Positions 1 through 6,636 of a stretch of DNA of 7,014 bases are shown here, piece by piece. The notes beneath the pieces are model-generated. The model searched no databases. It was not told where the DNA came from and saw only the letters and a list, made by a program, of their open reading frames with translations. Numbering within the stretch: the first letter of the stretch is position 1; each line of letters begins with the position of its first letter. Source of the stretch: a bacterium (GTDB lineage: Bacteria; Electryoneota; RPQS01); NCBI GenBank assembly GCA_028711875.1, contig JAQTRJ010000108.1:1-7014 (forward strand). Direction: 5' to 3'. The position numbers and the translations under genes were made by a program.

Positions 1-334
1 GGACGCGGAAGTCGAAGTGCTGGGCGTGAATCACGCGGAGATCGGACAGCACTTGGCGGCGCGCTGGAGTCTGCCGGAGATTCTGCGCGAATCGGTCGGC
101 TGTCATCACGATCCGCAGGAGGCACAAACTCACGGGGCGCTGGCGGCGGTGGTGAGCGTAGCGGACGCGATTGCGCGGCGACTCGGCGTGGGAAACGGCG
201 GCGGCGCGGATCCGGTCGTGACGGACGCGACCTTAAGTCTGTGCGGGCTGGACGCGCAGCGGTTGGACGCGATCACCTCGGAACTGCGAGATCTCCTGGA
301 GCAGCAAGTCAGCGAGGTGACGGCGGAGCACTAA
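1..334 (+). CDS. HDOD-domain protein, C-terminal part (5' truncated by window edge)
   Basis: The reading frame is open from base 2 and ends at TAA 332-334, so the gene starts outside the window; a GTG at 17 is internal, not the start. The visible 110 residues match the C-terminal half of an HDOD domain: the stretch LGVNHAEIGQHLAARW followed by LP, then the paired histidines of VGCHHDP, then a helix ending AVVSVADAIARRLG. HDOD proteins are non-catalytic relatives of HD phosphohydrolases that act in signalling, often near chemotaxis, c-di-GMP or motility genes. The final residues (LDAITSELRDLLEQQV) form a likely helix after the domain. The gene ends 12 bases before fliR on the same strand, so it is probably part of the flagellar transcript. 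A catalytic HD phosphodiesterase cannot be fully excluded because the N-terminal half is missing, but the spacing around NHAEIG and HH fits HDOD better. Confidence 0.8.
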   Translation, partial: DAEVEVLGVNHAEIGQHLAARWSLPEILRESVGCHHDPQEAQTHGALAAVVSVADAIARRLGVGNGGGADPVVTDATLSLCGLDAQRLDAITSELRDLLEQQVSEVTAEH

Positions 335-346
335 TCGCCGCGCGTT

Positions 347-1123
347 ATGAACATCGGCATCGCACAGGTGGAGCTGTTCGTTTTGGTGTTTATCCGCGTG
401 ACCGCCGCGCTGGCGGTTTTGCCGGTGTTCAGTCATCGCGCGGTGCCGACGATGGTCAAGGCGGGGATCGGCGGAGCGATCGCGCTGCTGCTGGCGCCGA
501 CGATCAGCGGCATCGCGGGGGGAACGAGCGGAACGATCGCCGATTTTATTCTGCTGGCGATTCGCGAGACTCTGTGCGGGATTCTGATCGGTTTCGCCGG
601 GCAATTCTTGTTCTATGCGGTGGATATCGCCGGTCAAATGATCGGTTTTCAGGCGGGATTTTCGATTGTCGCTTCGATTGATCCGAACACGGAAGCGCAA
701 AGCACGGTTCTGACGCAGGCGTACAACCTGACCATGCTGCTGGTGTTTTTGACGATTGACGGCCATCACATGATGCTGCAAGCCGTCGCGGACAGTTTTC
801 GACACATTCCCATCGGCGGACTGGCGGCGGGCGCGCCGTTGGCGGAGTGGACCCTGAACGCGGCGCAGACGGCACTGGCCGACGGGGTGCGCTTGGCCGC
901 GCCAATCATGGTGACGCTGCTGTTAACCGACGTGGGACTGGGAATTCTGGTGCGCGTCGCGCCGCAAATGAACGTGTTCGTGGTCGGGTTTCCACTGAAG
1001 ATCGGTGTCACGCTCATAATGATGGGGATTACGCTGGGCGCGATGATTTCGATTTTCACAACGCAATACGGAGATTTCGTCCGGGGCATGCCGGAATTCT
1101 TCAGATTGTTGACGACGCCATGA
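347..1123 (+). CDS. fliR: Flagellar biosynthesis protein FliR (export gate subunit)
   Basis: FliR assembles with FliP and FliQ into the helical export-gate complex at the centre of the flagellar basal body, through which rod, hook and filament subunits pass. The 258-residue length is normal for the family. The protein is very hydrophobic, with likely membrane segments near residues 9-28, 38-52, 64-92, 120-140, 177-195 and 210-235. Family-typical stretches are visible: VLPVFSHRAVPTMVKAG near 24-40, GFQAGFSIVASIDPN at 100-114, YNLTMLLVFLTIDGHH near 126-141, and VRVAPQMNVFVVGFPLKIG near 202-220. No clear Shine-Dalgarno sequence precedes the ATG, so translation may depend on coupling to the upstream HDOD gene. 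The stop codon overlaps the flhB start as ATGA. fliP and fliQ, the usual upstream neighbours, are not in the window. Confidence 0.97.
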   Translation: MNIGIAQVELFVLVFIRVTAALAVLPVFSHRAVPTMVKAGIGGAIALLLAPTISGIAGGTSGTIADFILLAIRETLCGILIGFAGQFLFYAVDIAGQMIGFQAGFSIVASIDPNTEAQSTVLTQAYNLTMLLVFLTIDGHHMMLQAVADSFRHIPIGGLAAGAPLAEWTLNAAQTALADGVRLAAPIMVTLLLTDVGLGILVRVAPQMNVFVVGFPLKIGVTLIMMGITLGAMISIFTTQYGDFVRGMPEFFRLLTTP

Positions 1124-2196
1124 GTTTTTTCAGCGACGAAGGCAAAACCGAAAAAGCGACGCCGCACCGACGCGAGAAGGCGCGCTCGGAAGGCAGCGTC
1201 AGCAAGTCCATGGAGCTGAACTCGGCGGCCGTGCTGATCGGCTCGTCGCTGCTGCTGATTGCTTTCGGAAATTACATGATGCGCGGCCTGGAACACATGA
1301 TGCGGACGATCCTCAGTAACAGCGGATCGGTGGAATTCACGAGCGGGACGCTCCAGCCCTATATGGTGTCGGGCATGAAAGCGCTGGGGCTGCTGCTGGC
1401 TCCGGTGCTGCTCGGGATCATGGCGGTGGGCGTGGCCGTGAACGTCGGTCAGGTCGGTTTCCGGATCACTCCGCAAGCGGCGTATCCGAAACTCTCGCGA
1501 CTGAACCCCGCGCACGGATTCGGACGGCTGTTTTCGGCGCGGTCGCTGGTGGAATTGGGAAAAAACGTGCTCAAGCTGGCGGTAATCGGCGGGGTGATTT
1601 ATCTGACGATCGCGGGACAATTGGAGAAAATATTTTCCCTTCTCTATCTGCCGATCGGATCGCTGGGATCGGTGGTGGGACAGATGCTGGGGCGGGTGTT
1701 TTTGACGGCGTCGCTGTCGCTGCTGGCGATCGGGCTGCTTGACTTCTTCTACAATCGCTTCGAGTTCGAGAAATCCCTGATGATGACCAAAGAGGAAGTC
1801 AAGGAGGAATCGAAGCAGACGGAAGGCGATCCGCAGGTCAAGGGAAAAATCCGCGAGATCATGGTCAAGACCAGCATGTCGCGGATGATGAAGAAGGTTC
1901 CCGAAGCGGACGTGGTAATCACGAACCCGACCCACTTGGCGGTGGCGCTGAAGTACGACCGGCAGAAAAGCGCCGCACCGATCGTGGTGGCGAAGGGCGC
2001 GCGCAAGGTGGCCGAGCGGATCAAAGCGATCGCCGAGGAGCACGGAATTCCGATCGTCGAGAACGTGCCGCTCGCGCACGCGTTGTATAAGACCGTGGAG
2101 ATCGGCCGCGAGATTCCGGTGAATCTGTACAAGGCGGTCGCTGAGGTGTTGGCCTACGTATACCGGCTTAAGAGAAAATTCTTTGGAGTGGCCTGA
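1120..2196 (+). CDS. flhB: Flagellar biosynthesis protein FlhB (export specificity switch)
   Basis: FlhB is the inner-membrane export component that switches substrate preference from rod/hook to filament proteins after cleaving itself in its cytoplasmic domain. The frame stays open upstream to 847, but I chose ATG 1120 because it gives the canonical N-terminus MSFFSDEGKTEKATPHRREKA and a 4-base ATGA overlap with fliR. The product is 358 residues. Likely membrane segments lie near 33-52, 88-111, 149-166 and 183-201, followed by the conserved MMTKEEVKEESKQTEGDPQV region at 211-230. The autocleavage motif N269-P270-T271-H272 is intact, so cleavage between N269 and P270 is expected. The C-terminal part (IVVAKGA..., ENVPLAHALYKTVEIG) is typical. 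The C-terminus is short, ending just after YRLKRKFFGVA, with no extra tail. It has no Shine-Dalgarno of its own, which fits translational coupling to fliR. Confidence 0.98.
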   Translation: MSFFSDEGKTEKATPHRREKARSEGSVSKSMELNSAAVLIGSSLLLIAFGNYMMRGLEHMMRTILSNSGSVEFTSGTLQPYMVSGMKALGLLLAPVLLGIMAVGVAVNVGQVGFRITPQAAYPKLSRLNPAHGFGRLFSARSLVELGKNVLKLAVIGGVIYLTIAGQLEKIFSLLYLPIGSLGSVVGQMLGRVFLTASLSLLAIGLLDFFYNRFEFEKSLMMTKEEVKEESKQTEGDPQVKGKIREIMVKTSMSRMMKKVPEADVVITNPTHLAVALKYDRQKSAAPIVVAKGARKVAERIKAIAEEHGIPIVENVPLAHALYKTVEIGREIPVNLYKAVAEVLAYVYRLKRKFFGVA

Positions 2197-2202
2197 TAAC
2201 CC

Positions 2203-4302
2203 ATGACTCCCGCGAGACCGAAGGTCGCGTCGGCGCGCAGCGCCGCATCCGGAATGAAGAGTCTGCTGGGGCACAGCGACGTCGCCATGGCGATCGCGCT
2301 GGTCGGGATCATCATCGTGATGGTGATTCCGATTCCGACGTTCCTGATTGACATTTTGCTCGCGCTCTCGATCTCGGTGGCCTTGGCCATGCTGCTGACG
2401 GCGATCTACGTGGAGGAGCCGCTCAAGTTCTCGGTGTTTCCGGGACTGCTGTTGGTTACCACGCTGTTCCGGCTGTCGCTGAACATTGCCACGACGCGGC
2501 TGATCCTCAGCGAAGGCTACGCGGGGAATATCATTCAAGCGTTCGGCGGTTTCGTAATCAAAGGCAACTACGTCGTCGGCATTATCATCTTCCTGGTGCT
2601 GGTGGTCATCAATTTGGTGGTGATCACGAAGGGATCGGGACGGATCGCGGAAGTAGCGGCGCGGTTCACGCTCGATGCGATGCCGGGCAAGCAGATGGCG
2701 ATTGACGCCGATCTGAATCAGGGATTGATTGACGAGAAGGAAGCGCGGGGACGCCGCGAGAAGATTCGCCGCGAGGCCGATTTCTACGGGGCGATGGACG
2801 GCGCGTCGAAGTTCGTGCGCGGGGACGCCATCGCCGGGCTGCTAATCACGGCGATCAACATTTTCGGCGGGTTCGCGGTGGGGATGCTGCAGATGAAGAT
2901 GGATTTCCGTCAGGCGCTGCAGACGTTCACCACGCTGACCGTGGGCGACGGACTGGTTTCGCAGATTCCCGCGCTGATCATTTCGGTGTCGGCGGGCATC
3001 ACCGTGGCGCGGGCGGCCTCGGAGGGCAATCTCGGGCACGACGTGACCACGCAGCTGCTCGGCTATCCGCGGGCGATCTATATCGCATCGGGCGTGCTGG
3101 CGCTGTTCGCGATCACGCCGGGCATGCCGACGATTCCGTTTCTGGTGTTGTCCGGTTCGCTGGCGGCGCTGGGACGGCTCAGCGCGCGCGCGCAAAAGGA
3201 AAACGCGATGAGCTCGCAGAAGGACGAGGCGGGCGACGCGGCCAAGCGCAAGCCGGAGCGGGTGGAGGATTTCGTGCCCGTGGATCCGCTCGAGATCGAG
3301 ATCGGCTACGGGCTGATTCCGCTGGTGGAGGGCGGGCCGGGTGGCGATCTGCTCGAACGGATCACGACGTTGCGGAGACAGTACGCGCTGCAGACGGGGC
3401 AGGTGATTCCGCCGGTGCGGATCCGCGACAACACGCAGCTTTCGCCGAGCCTTTACGTGATTAAAATTCGCGGAACGGAGGTTGGGCGCAGCGAGCTCAA
3501 GCCAGCCATGCTGCTCGCGCTGACTCCGGGCGAAAACGCGCCGCGCATGGAGGGAATTCCGACCCGCGAGCCGAGTTTCGATCTGCCGGCGATCTGGATT
3601 CCGCGCGGACAAAAAGAGCGGGCGCAGATGGGCGGCTACACGGTCATCGAACCGGCGGCGGTGGTGGTGACGCATTTGTCCGAGATTTTGAAGAAGGAAG
3701 GTCACCGGCTGATGTCGCGGGACGCGGTGCAGGAGCTGCTTGACGCGGTGAAGAAAACGCATAAGACGGTGGTCGAGGAGCTGGTGCCCGCACAGCTGGG
3801 GATCGGGCAGGTGCAGAAGGTGCTGCAGAGCCTGCTGCGCGAAGGCTTGCCGATTCGCGACATGGTGACGATTCTGGAAACTCTGGCCGACTACGCGCCG
3901 GTGACCAAGGATACGGAATTTCTCACGGAAGCGGTCCGGGCGGCGCTCGCGGCGGCGATCGCGTACCGGTATGAAGACGAGCCGGGCAAGCTGTCGGCGC
4001 TGACCATTGATCCCAAGCTCGAGCATATGATCGCGGAGGGATTGCGCACGTCGGCGAAGGAGGGAACGGAGTTCGCGCTGCCGTCATCGCTGGCGAAGAA
4101 GGTGGTGAGTAAGCTGAACGCGCTCTCGAAGCATATGCTGAGCAGCGGATTCCAGCCGATTTTAGTCACGGCACCCGGCATTCGAAATTTCTTCCGGCGT
4201 TTGGCCGAGCCGGAGATGCCGAGCCTTGTGGTGCTCTCGCTGGGCGAGCTGCCATTGACCACCCGGGTCGTTCCGATGGGCATGTTGAATCTGGAAGGAT
4301 AG
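2203..4302 (+). CDS. flhA: Flagellar biosynthesis protein FlhA (export engine and docking platform)
   Basis: FlhA forms the nonameric ring of the flagellar export apparatus. Its membrane part helps couple the proton gradient to export, and its cytosolic domain docks chaperone-substrate complexes. The 699-residue length is normal. Hydrophobic helices fill roughly residues 27-142 and 208-330. The FHIPEP-family signature is intact: RIAEVAARFTLDAMPGKQMA begins at R147. The acidic residue corresponding to Salmonella Asp208 is D199 in GAMDGASKFVRGDAIAG. A charged linker (about 327-355) leads to the cytosolic domain, starting near FVPVDPLEIEIGYGLIPL at 357 and ending with LPLTTRVVPMGML. ATG 2203 lies 6 bases after the flhB stop and has only a distant GGAG (2185-2188). 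ATG 2254 (M18, MKSLLGHSDV) is a plausible alternative start, since the first 17 residues are a poorly conserved basic extension. Confidence 0.98.
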   Translation: MTPARPKVASARSAASGMKSLLGHSDVAMAIALVGIIIVMVIPIPTFLIDILLALSISVALAMLLTAIYVEEPLKFSVFPGLLLVTTLFRLSLNIATTRLILSEGYAGNIIQAFGGFVIKGNYVVGIIIFLVLVVINLVVITKGSGRIAEVAARFTLDAMPGKQMAIDADLNQGLIDEKEARGRREKIRREADFYGAMDGASKFVRGDAIAGLLITAINIFGGFAVGMLQMKMDFRQALQTFTTLTVGDGLVSQIPALIISVSAGITVARAASEGNLGHDVTTQLLGYPRAIYIASGVLALFAITPGMPTIPFLVLSGSLAALGRLSARAQKENAMSSQKDEAGDAAKRKPERVEDFVPVDPLEIEIGYGLIPLVEGGPGGDLLERITTLRRQYALQTGQVIPPVRIRDNTQLSPSLYVIKIRGTEVGRSELKPAMLLALTPGENAPRMEGIPTREPSFDLPAIWIPRGQKERAQMGGYTVIEPAAVVVTHLSEILKKEGHRLMSRDAVQELLDAVKKTHKTVVEELVPAQLGIGQVQKVLQSLLREGLPIRDMVTILETLADYAPVTKDTEFLTEAVRAALAAAIAYRYEDEPGKLSALTIDPKLEHMIAEGLRTSAKEGTEFALPSSLAKKVVSKLNALSKHMLSSGFQPILVTAPGIRNFFRRLAEPEMPSLVVLSLGELPLTTRVVPMGMLNLEG

Positions 4303-4308
4303 GCCGCT

Positions 4309-5514
4309 ATGAAGACGCACAAGTTTGTGGCTCCCACGATGAAGGAAGCGATTGCCCGGATCAAGGAAGAACTGGGCGAAGACGCGCTGATTATCCGTTC
4401 CGAGCGAGTCAAGGTGGGCGGGCCGATGAACCGGATTCGTCCGGAGATGATCGAGGTAACCGCCGCTCGTGCCGAGGAAGTTAAAGACGAGGCGCAGGTT
4501 GGCCCTGAATTTGCTGAAACTCTGGATCGAACTATGTCACGAACTTCCGCGCAATCCAGACCAGCGGTTCCGGATTTTCAGCTTGGGCAGATTTCCGATG
4601 AGGTCAGGCGGCTTCGGGACGATCTCGCGGACTTAGGCAAATTGCTTAAGTCCAGTCAAATGGACAAGATGCCGCGAGAGCTCGCCGCCGCATGGCAACG
4701 CCTCGGTGAATCCGGTGTGAACGATCAGTGGGCGGCGGATCTGGCGCAGGACGCGCTCCTCCGGCTCGATCCCAATGAGCTGGTCTCTGCCCCGGTCGTC
4801 GAAAACTACCTGATTTCCCGGATTGCGCGCGCTGTGCGGCCAGCGCCCCAGATGACGGCGCGGCCCAATCGCAGCTATGTTCTCGTGGCCGTAGGATCTC
4901 CGGGAGCGGGGAAAACGACGCTTCTGCAGAAGCTCGCGTCCGACCCGGCGGCGTTTGGAAAACGCCGGATCGGTTTGATTTCGCTGGATACGCACCGCAT
5001 GGCCGCAGTCGAGCAATTGCGCGCGTTCGCACGGATCGCCGGGCTGCCGCTGGAAGTGGTGTTCCGTCCCGATCAGATCGCCGCGGCCGTGCAGAAACTC
5101 GGGAGAAACGAGATCATTCTGGTGGACACGCCCGGATGCGCTCCCGATGACGGCGAGAAGCTGCGGGGGCTGTCCGAATTCCTGAACGCGCTGAATGCGG
5201 ACGAGATTCATCTGGTGTTGAACTCGACGACGCGCGACGATGAGATGATCCACGCGGGCCGCCGCTACCGGGAGATCGGACTCACGCATTTGAGCTTCAC
5301 TCACACCGACGAATCGCTGCGTCACGGATACCTGTTGAACATCGCGCGTTCCGCCGAGCGGCCGATCGCCTGGCTAAGCCGCGGTCAGGGATTCGTGGGC
5401 TGCATCGAACGGTTCACACCCGAGCACTTGCGCCGGTGGATCGCGATGGAACACGCGGTGGACGTTGCCGCACCGGCGCTCACCGAGATAAAGCGGACCG
5501 AAACCGTGCGCTGA
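4309..5514 (+). CDS. flhF: Flagellar GTPase FlhF (SRP-type), with divergent nucleotide motifs
   Basis: FlhF is the third SRP-family GTPase, related to Ffh and FtsY; it recruits early flagellar parts and sets flagellar site or number. The 401 residues begin with the diagnostic FlhF N-terminus (KFVAPTMKEAIARIKEELG, then DALIIRSERV), followed by a variable linker with a likely helix (EVRRLRDDLADLGKLL near 97-112), an N-type helical region, and the GTPase domain. The P-loop is GSPGAGKTT at 196-204 (K202). The insertion-box motif is DTHR at 227-230 (usually DTYR), followed by AAVEQLRAFARIAGLPLEVV. G3 reads DTPG at 273-276 (usually DTAGR). G4 reads THTD at 331-334 (usually TKLD or similar), so the conserved lysine is His. 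The closing loop is SRGQG before FTPEHLRRWI. AAGGA at 4295-4299 lies 9 bases before the ATG. The GTPase fold seems intact, but binding or hydrolysis may be altered. No flhG follows. Confidence 0.95.
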   Translation: MKTHKFVAPTMKEAIARIKEELGEDALIIRSERVKVGGPMNRIRPEMIEVTAARAEEVKDEAQVGPEFAETLDRTMSRTSAQSRPAVPDFQLGQISDEVRRLRDDLADLGKLLKSSQMDKMPRELAAAWQRLGESGVNDQWAADLAQDALLRLDPNELVSAPVVENYLISRIARAVRPAPQMTARPNRSYVLVAVGSPGAGKTTLLQKLASDPAAFGKRRIGLISLDTHRMAAVEQLRAFARIAGLPLEVVFRPDQIAAAVQKLGRNEIILVDTPGCAPDDGEKLRGLSEFLNALNADEIHLVLNSTTRDDEMIHAGRRYREIGLTHLSFTHTDESLRHGYLLNIARSAERPIAWLSRGQGFVGCIERFTPEHLRRWIAMEHAVDVAAPALTEIKRTETVR

Positions 5515-5518
5515 AACG

Positions 5519-5842
5519 ATGGCTAAAACGCCCAAATCCGAACTCATGCAACTCATGACGCTGCTGCGCCGCATTCTGGTGCTCAGCGTGGCGGTGTGGG
5601 GACTCGCGCGCGGGCTGCCGTTTGACACGCTGGCGCTCCGGCTGGTTGGATTGTGGGCGATGCTGTATATCTGTTCGGGAGTCGTGGACGTGATCTTTCG
5701 CCGAATGAGCTATCGAACGGTCTCGGATTCGGCGGCGTCGGCCGGCGCACCCGCTTCGGCGACGGAGGCCGCAACGCGGCCGTCCCGCGCAGTAAAGAAG
5801 GCCGCCAAGCCGGCTTCCGAAACGGCGGAGCAGGCGGGCTAA
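5519..5842 (+). CDS. Unrecognised small protein with two predicted membrane helices, between flhF and fliA
   Basis: I do not recognise this 107-residue protein. It has a short polar N-terminus (about 1-13), a probable first membrane helix near 18-33 (RRILVLSVAVWGLARG), a short loop around LPFDT, and a second helix near 40-60 (WAMLYICSGVVDVIF). After the arginines at 61-62 comes a 45-residue Ala/Ser/Thr-rich tail with several lysines, probably disordered. Positive residues next to both ends (RR 17-18, RR 61-62, KK 93-94) suggest a hairpin with both termini in the cytoplasm. The gene starts 4 bases after the flhF stop and ends 3 bases before fliA, so it is almost certainly co-transcribed with them. 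It occupies the place where flhG is usual but has no P-loop and is far too short to be a MinD-like ATPase. The start lacks a clear Shine-Dalgarno; a start at M10 or M13 is possible. Confidence 0.8.
   Translation: MAKTPKSELMQLMTLLRRILVLSVAVWGLARGLPFDTLALRLVGLWAMLYICSGVVDVIFRRMSYRTVSDSAASAGAPASATEAATRPSRAVKKAAKPASETAEQAG
5805..5818. repeat. 14-base direct repeat, copy 1 (contains palindrome AAGCCGGCTT)
   Basis: CCAAGCCGGCTTCC occurs here and again at 6851-6864. The inner 10 bases are a perfect palindrome. This copy lies in the Ala/Lys-rich tail of the small membrane protein and encodes Lys-Pro-Ala-Ser in frame. It is most likely low-complexity coding sequence with shared codon preference rather than a functional site. 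Confidence 0.4.
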
Positions 5843-5845
5843 GCC

Positions 5846-6613
5846 ATGAAAGCGATCACCGCATCCAGTGCCGGGTGGGAAGCCTACACTCAGTCGCGCA
5901 GTCCGGAAATGCGTGAGCAACTGCTGGTGCAGTACCTTCCGCTCGTGCGGCGGGTGGCGGGAAGAATGGTCGGATCGCTGCCGCGCAGCGTGCGGATGGA
6001 AGATCTGGTTTCGGCGGGGATGGTGGGATTGCTGTCATGCTTTGACAACTTCGATCCCAGTCTGGGAATCAAATTCGAGACGTTCGCCATGAACCGCATT
6101 CGCGGAGCGATGGTGGACAGTCTTCGCGAGCTGGATTGGGTGCCGCGCTCGGTGCGCCGAAAGGTCCGGCAGCTGGAACGGACTGTGGAATCGTTGATGC
6201 AGGAATTCGGACGACCGCCCGAGGACGCGGAGATCGCGGAGCGGCTCGACGTGTCGGTGAATGACTATCTCCACATGCTGGACGAAGTCAACGTCGTCAC
6301 TCTGCTTTCGCTCGACGATACGTTTCCGAATTCTATCGGCGAGGGCGCGTCGCTGGCCGAATCGGCCACCGATCCCAACGCCCCGTCCAGCCATGACCGG
6401 CTTGAAGAAAAGGAATTGCAGCAGGTGCTGGTCGAGAACCTCAAGCGGCTGCCGGAGCAGGAACGGCTGGTGGTCGCTCTCTACTACTATGAGGAGCTGA
6501 CGCTCAAGGAGATCGGCGTGATTCTGCGGCTGACCGAATCGCGGGTCTCGCAGATTCACAGCAAGGCGATTCTGAAACTCCGGGCGGCGGTTCGCCAGCG
6601 GATGAATCGCTGA
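5846..6613 (+). CDS. fliA: RNA polymerase sigma factor FliA/WhiG (sigma-28)
   Basis: This is the alternative sigma factor that directs RNA polymerase to late flagellar and chemotaxis promoters. Its 255 residues match the FliA/WhiG/SigD family. Region 2 starts near LLVQYLPLVRRVAGRM. It includes MEDLVSAGMVGLLSCFDNFD from M51 and the promoter -10-reading part MNRIRGAMVDSLRELDWVPR from M82, with the family hallmark DWVP at 97-100. Region 3 includes QEFGRPPEDAEIAERLDVS. Region 4 contains LPEQERLVVALYYYEELTLKEIG and the helix-turn-helix up to about residue 245 (LTESRVSQIHSKAILKLR). There is no region 1.1, as expected. The start is 3 bases after the preceding gene and has only a distant GGAG (5827-5830), so coupling is likely. 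No FlgM anti-sigma gene is recognisable in the window. No sigma-28 promoter is convincing here, which fits an early-class operon. Confidence 0.97.
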   Translation: MKAITASSAGWEAYTQSRSPEMREQLLVQYLPLVRRVAGRMVGSLPRSVRMEDLVSAGMVGLLSCFDNFDPSLGIKFETFAMNRIRGAMVDSLRELDWVPRSVRRKVRQLERTVESLMQEFGRPPEDAEIAERLDVSVNDYLHMLDEVNVVTLLSLDDTFPNSIGEGASLAESATDPNAPSSHDRLEEKELQQVLVENLKRLPEQERLVVALYYYEELTLKEIGVILRLTESRVSQIHSKAILKLRAAVRQRMNR

Positions 6614-6625
6614 CGGCGGCCGCAG

Positions 6626-6633
6626 GGAGGTGA
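6626..6633 (+). promoter_or_regulatory. Perfect Shine-Dalgarno sequence for the gene after fliA
   Basis: GGAGGTGA is fully complementary to the conserved 3' end of bacterial 16S rRNA (which ends ...TCACCTCC...). It sits 3 bases before the ATG at 6637. It is the longest such match in front of any gene in this window; most other starts have only weak or distant GGAG/AAGGA matches. It supports the 6637 start and suggests that this gene is translated independently of fliA. Confidence 0.8.
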
Positions 6634-6636
6634 ATC

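Noticed and set aside
847..1119. Upstream extension of the flhB frame into fliR
   Set aside because: The extension overlaps 277 bases of fliR and encodes Arg/Gly/Asp-rich out-of-frame sequence, while ATG 1120 gives the canonical FlhB N-terminus.
2169..2199. Possible sigma-28 promoter before flhA (TAAGAGAA ... GCCTGATAA)
   Set aside because: The -10-like part is the end of flhB plus its stop codon, carries an extra base relative to GCCGATAA, and the spacer is about 14 bases instead of about 11. It is a chance match.
766..2538. Long open frame on the - strand (590 codons) across fliR, flhB and the start of flhA
   Set aside because: The translation is dominated by Arg, His, Gln and Asp with no domain-like pattern, as expected for the antisense of GC-rich coding sequence. 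The + strand genes here are unambiguous.
3182..3193. 12-base alternating GC tract in flhA that could form Z-DNA
   Set aside because: It encodes part of the normal Ser/Ala/Arg linker start in GC-rich codons; its length is unremarkable for this base composition.
2842..4026. Long open frame on the - strand (394 codons) opposite flhA
   Set aside because: It shows the same Arg/His/Gln-rich shadow composition opposite a clear flhA frame, with no independent start signal.
5519..5842. The small gene as a remnant or substitute of FlhG via its N-terminal helix (ELMQLMTLLRRIL)
   Set aside because: FlhG's FlhF-activating motif is DQAxxLR; here there is no DQA, and the helix runs straight into a membrane segment. 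There is also no ATPase motif to suggest a decayed flhG.
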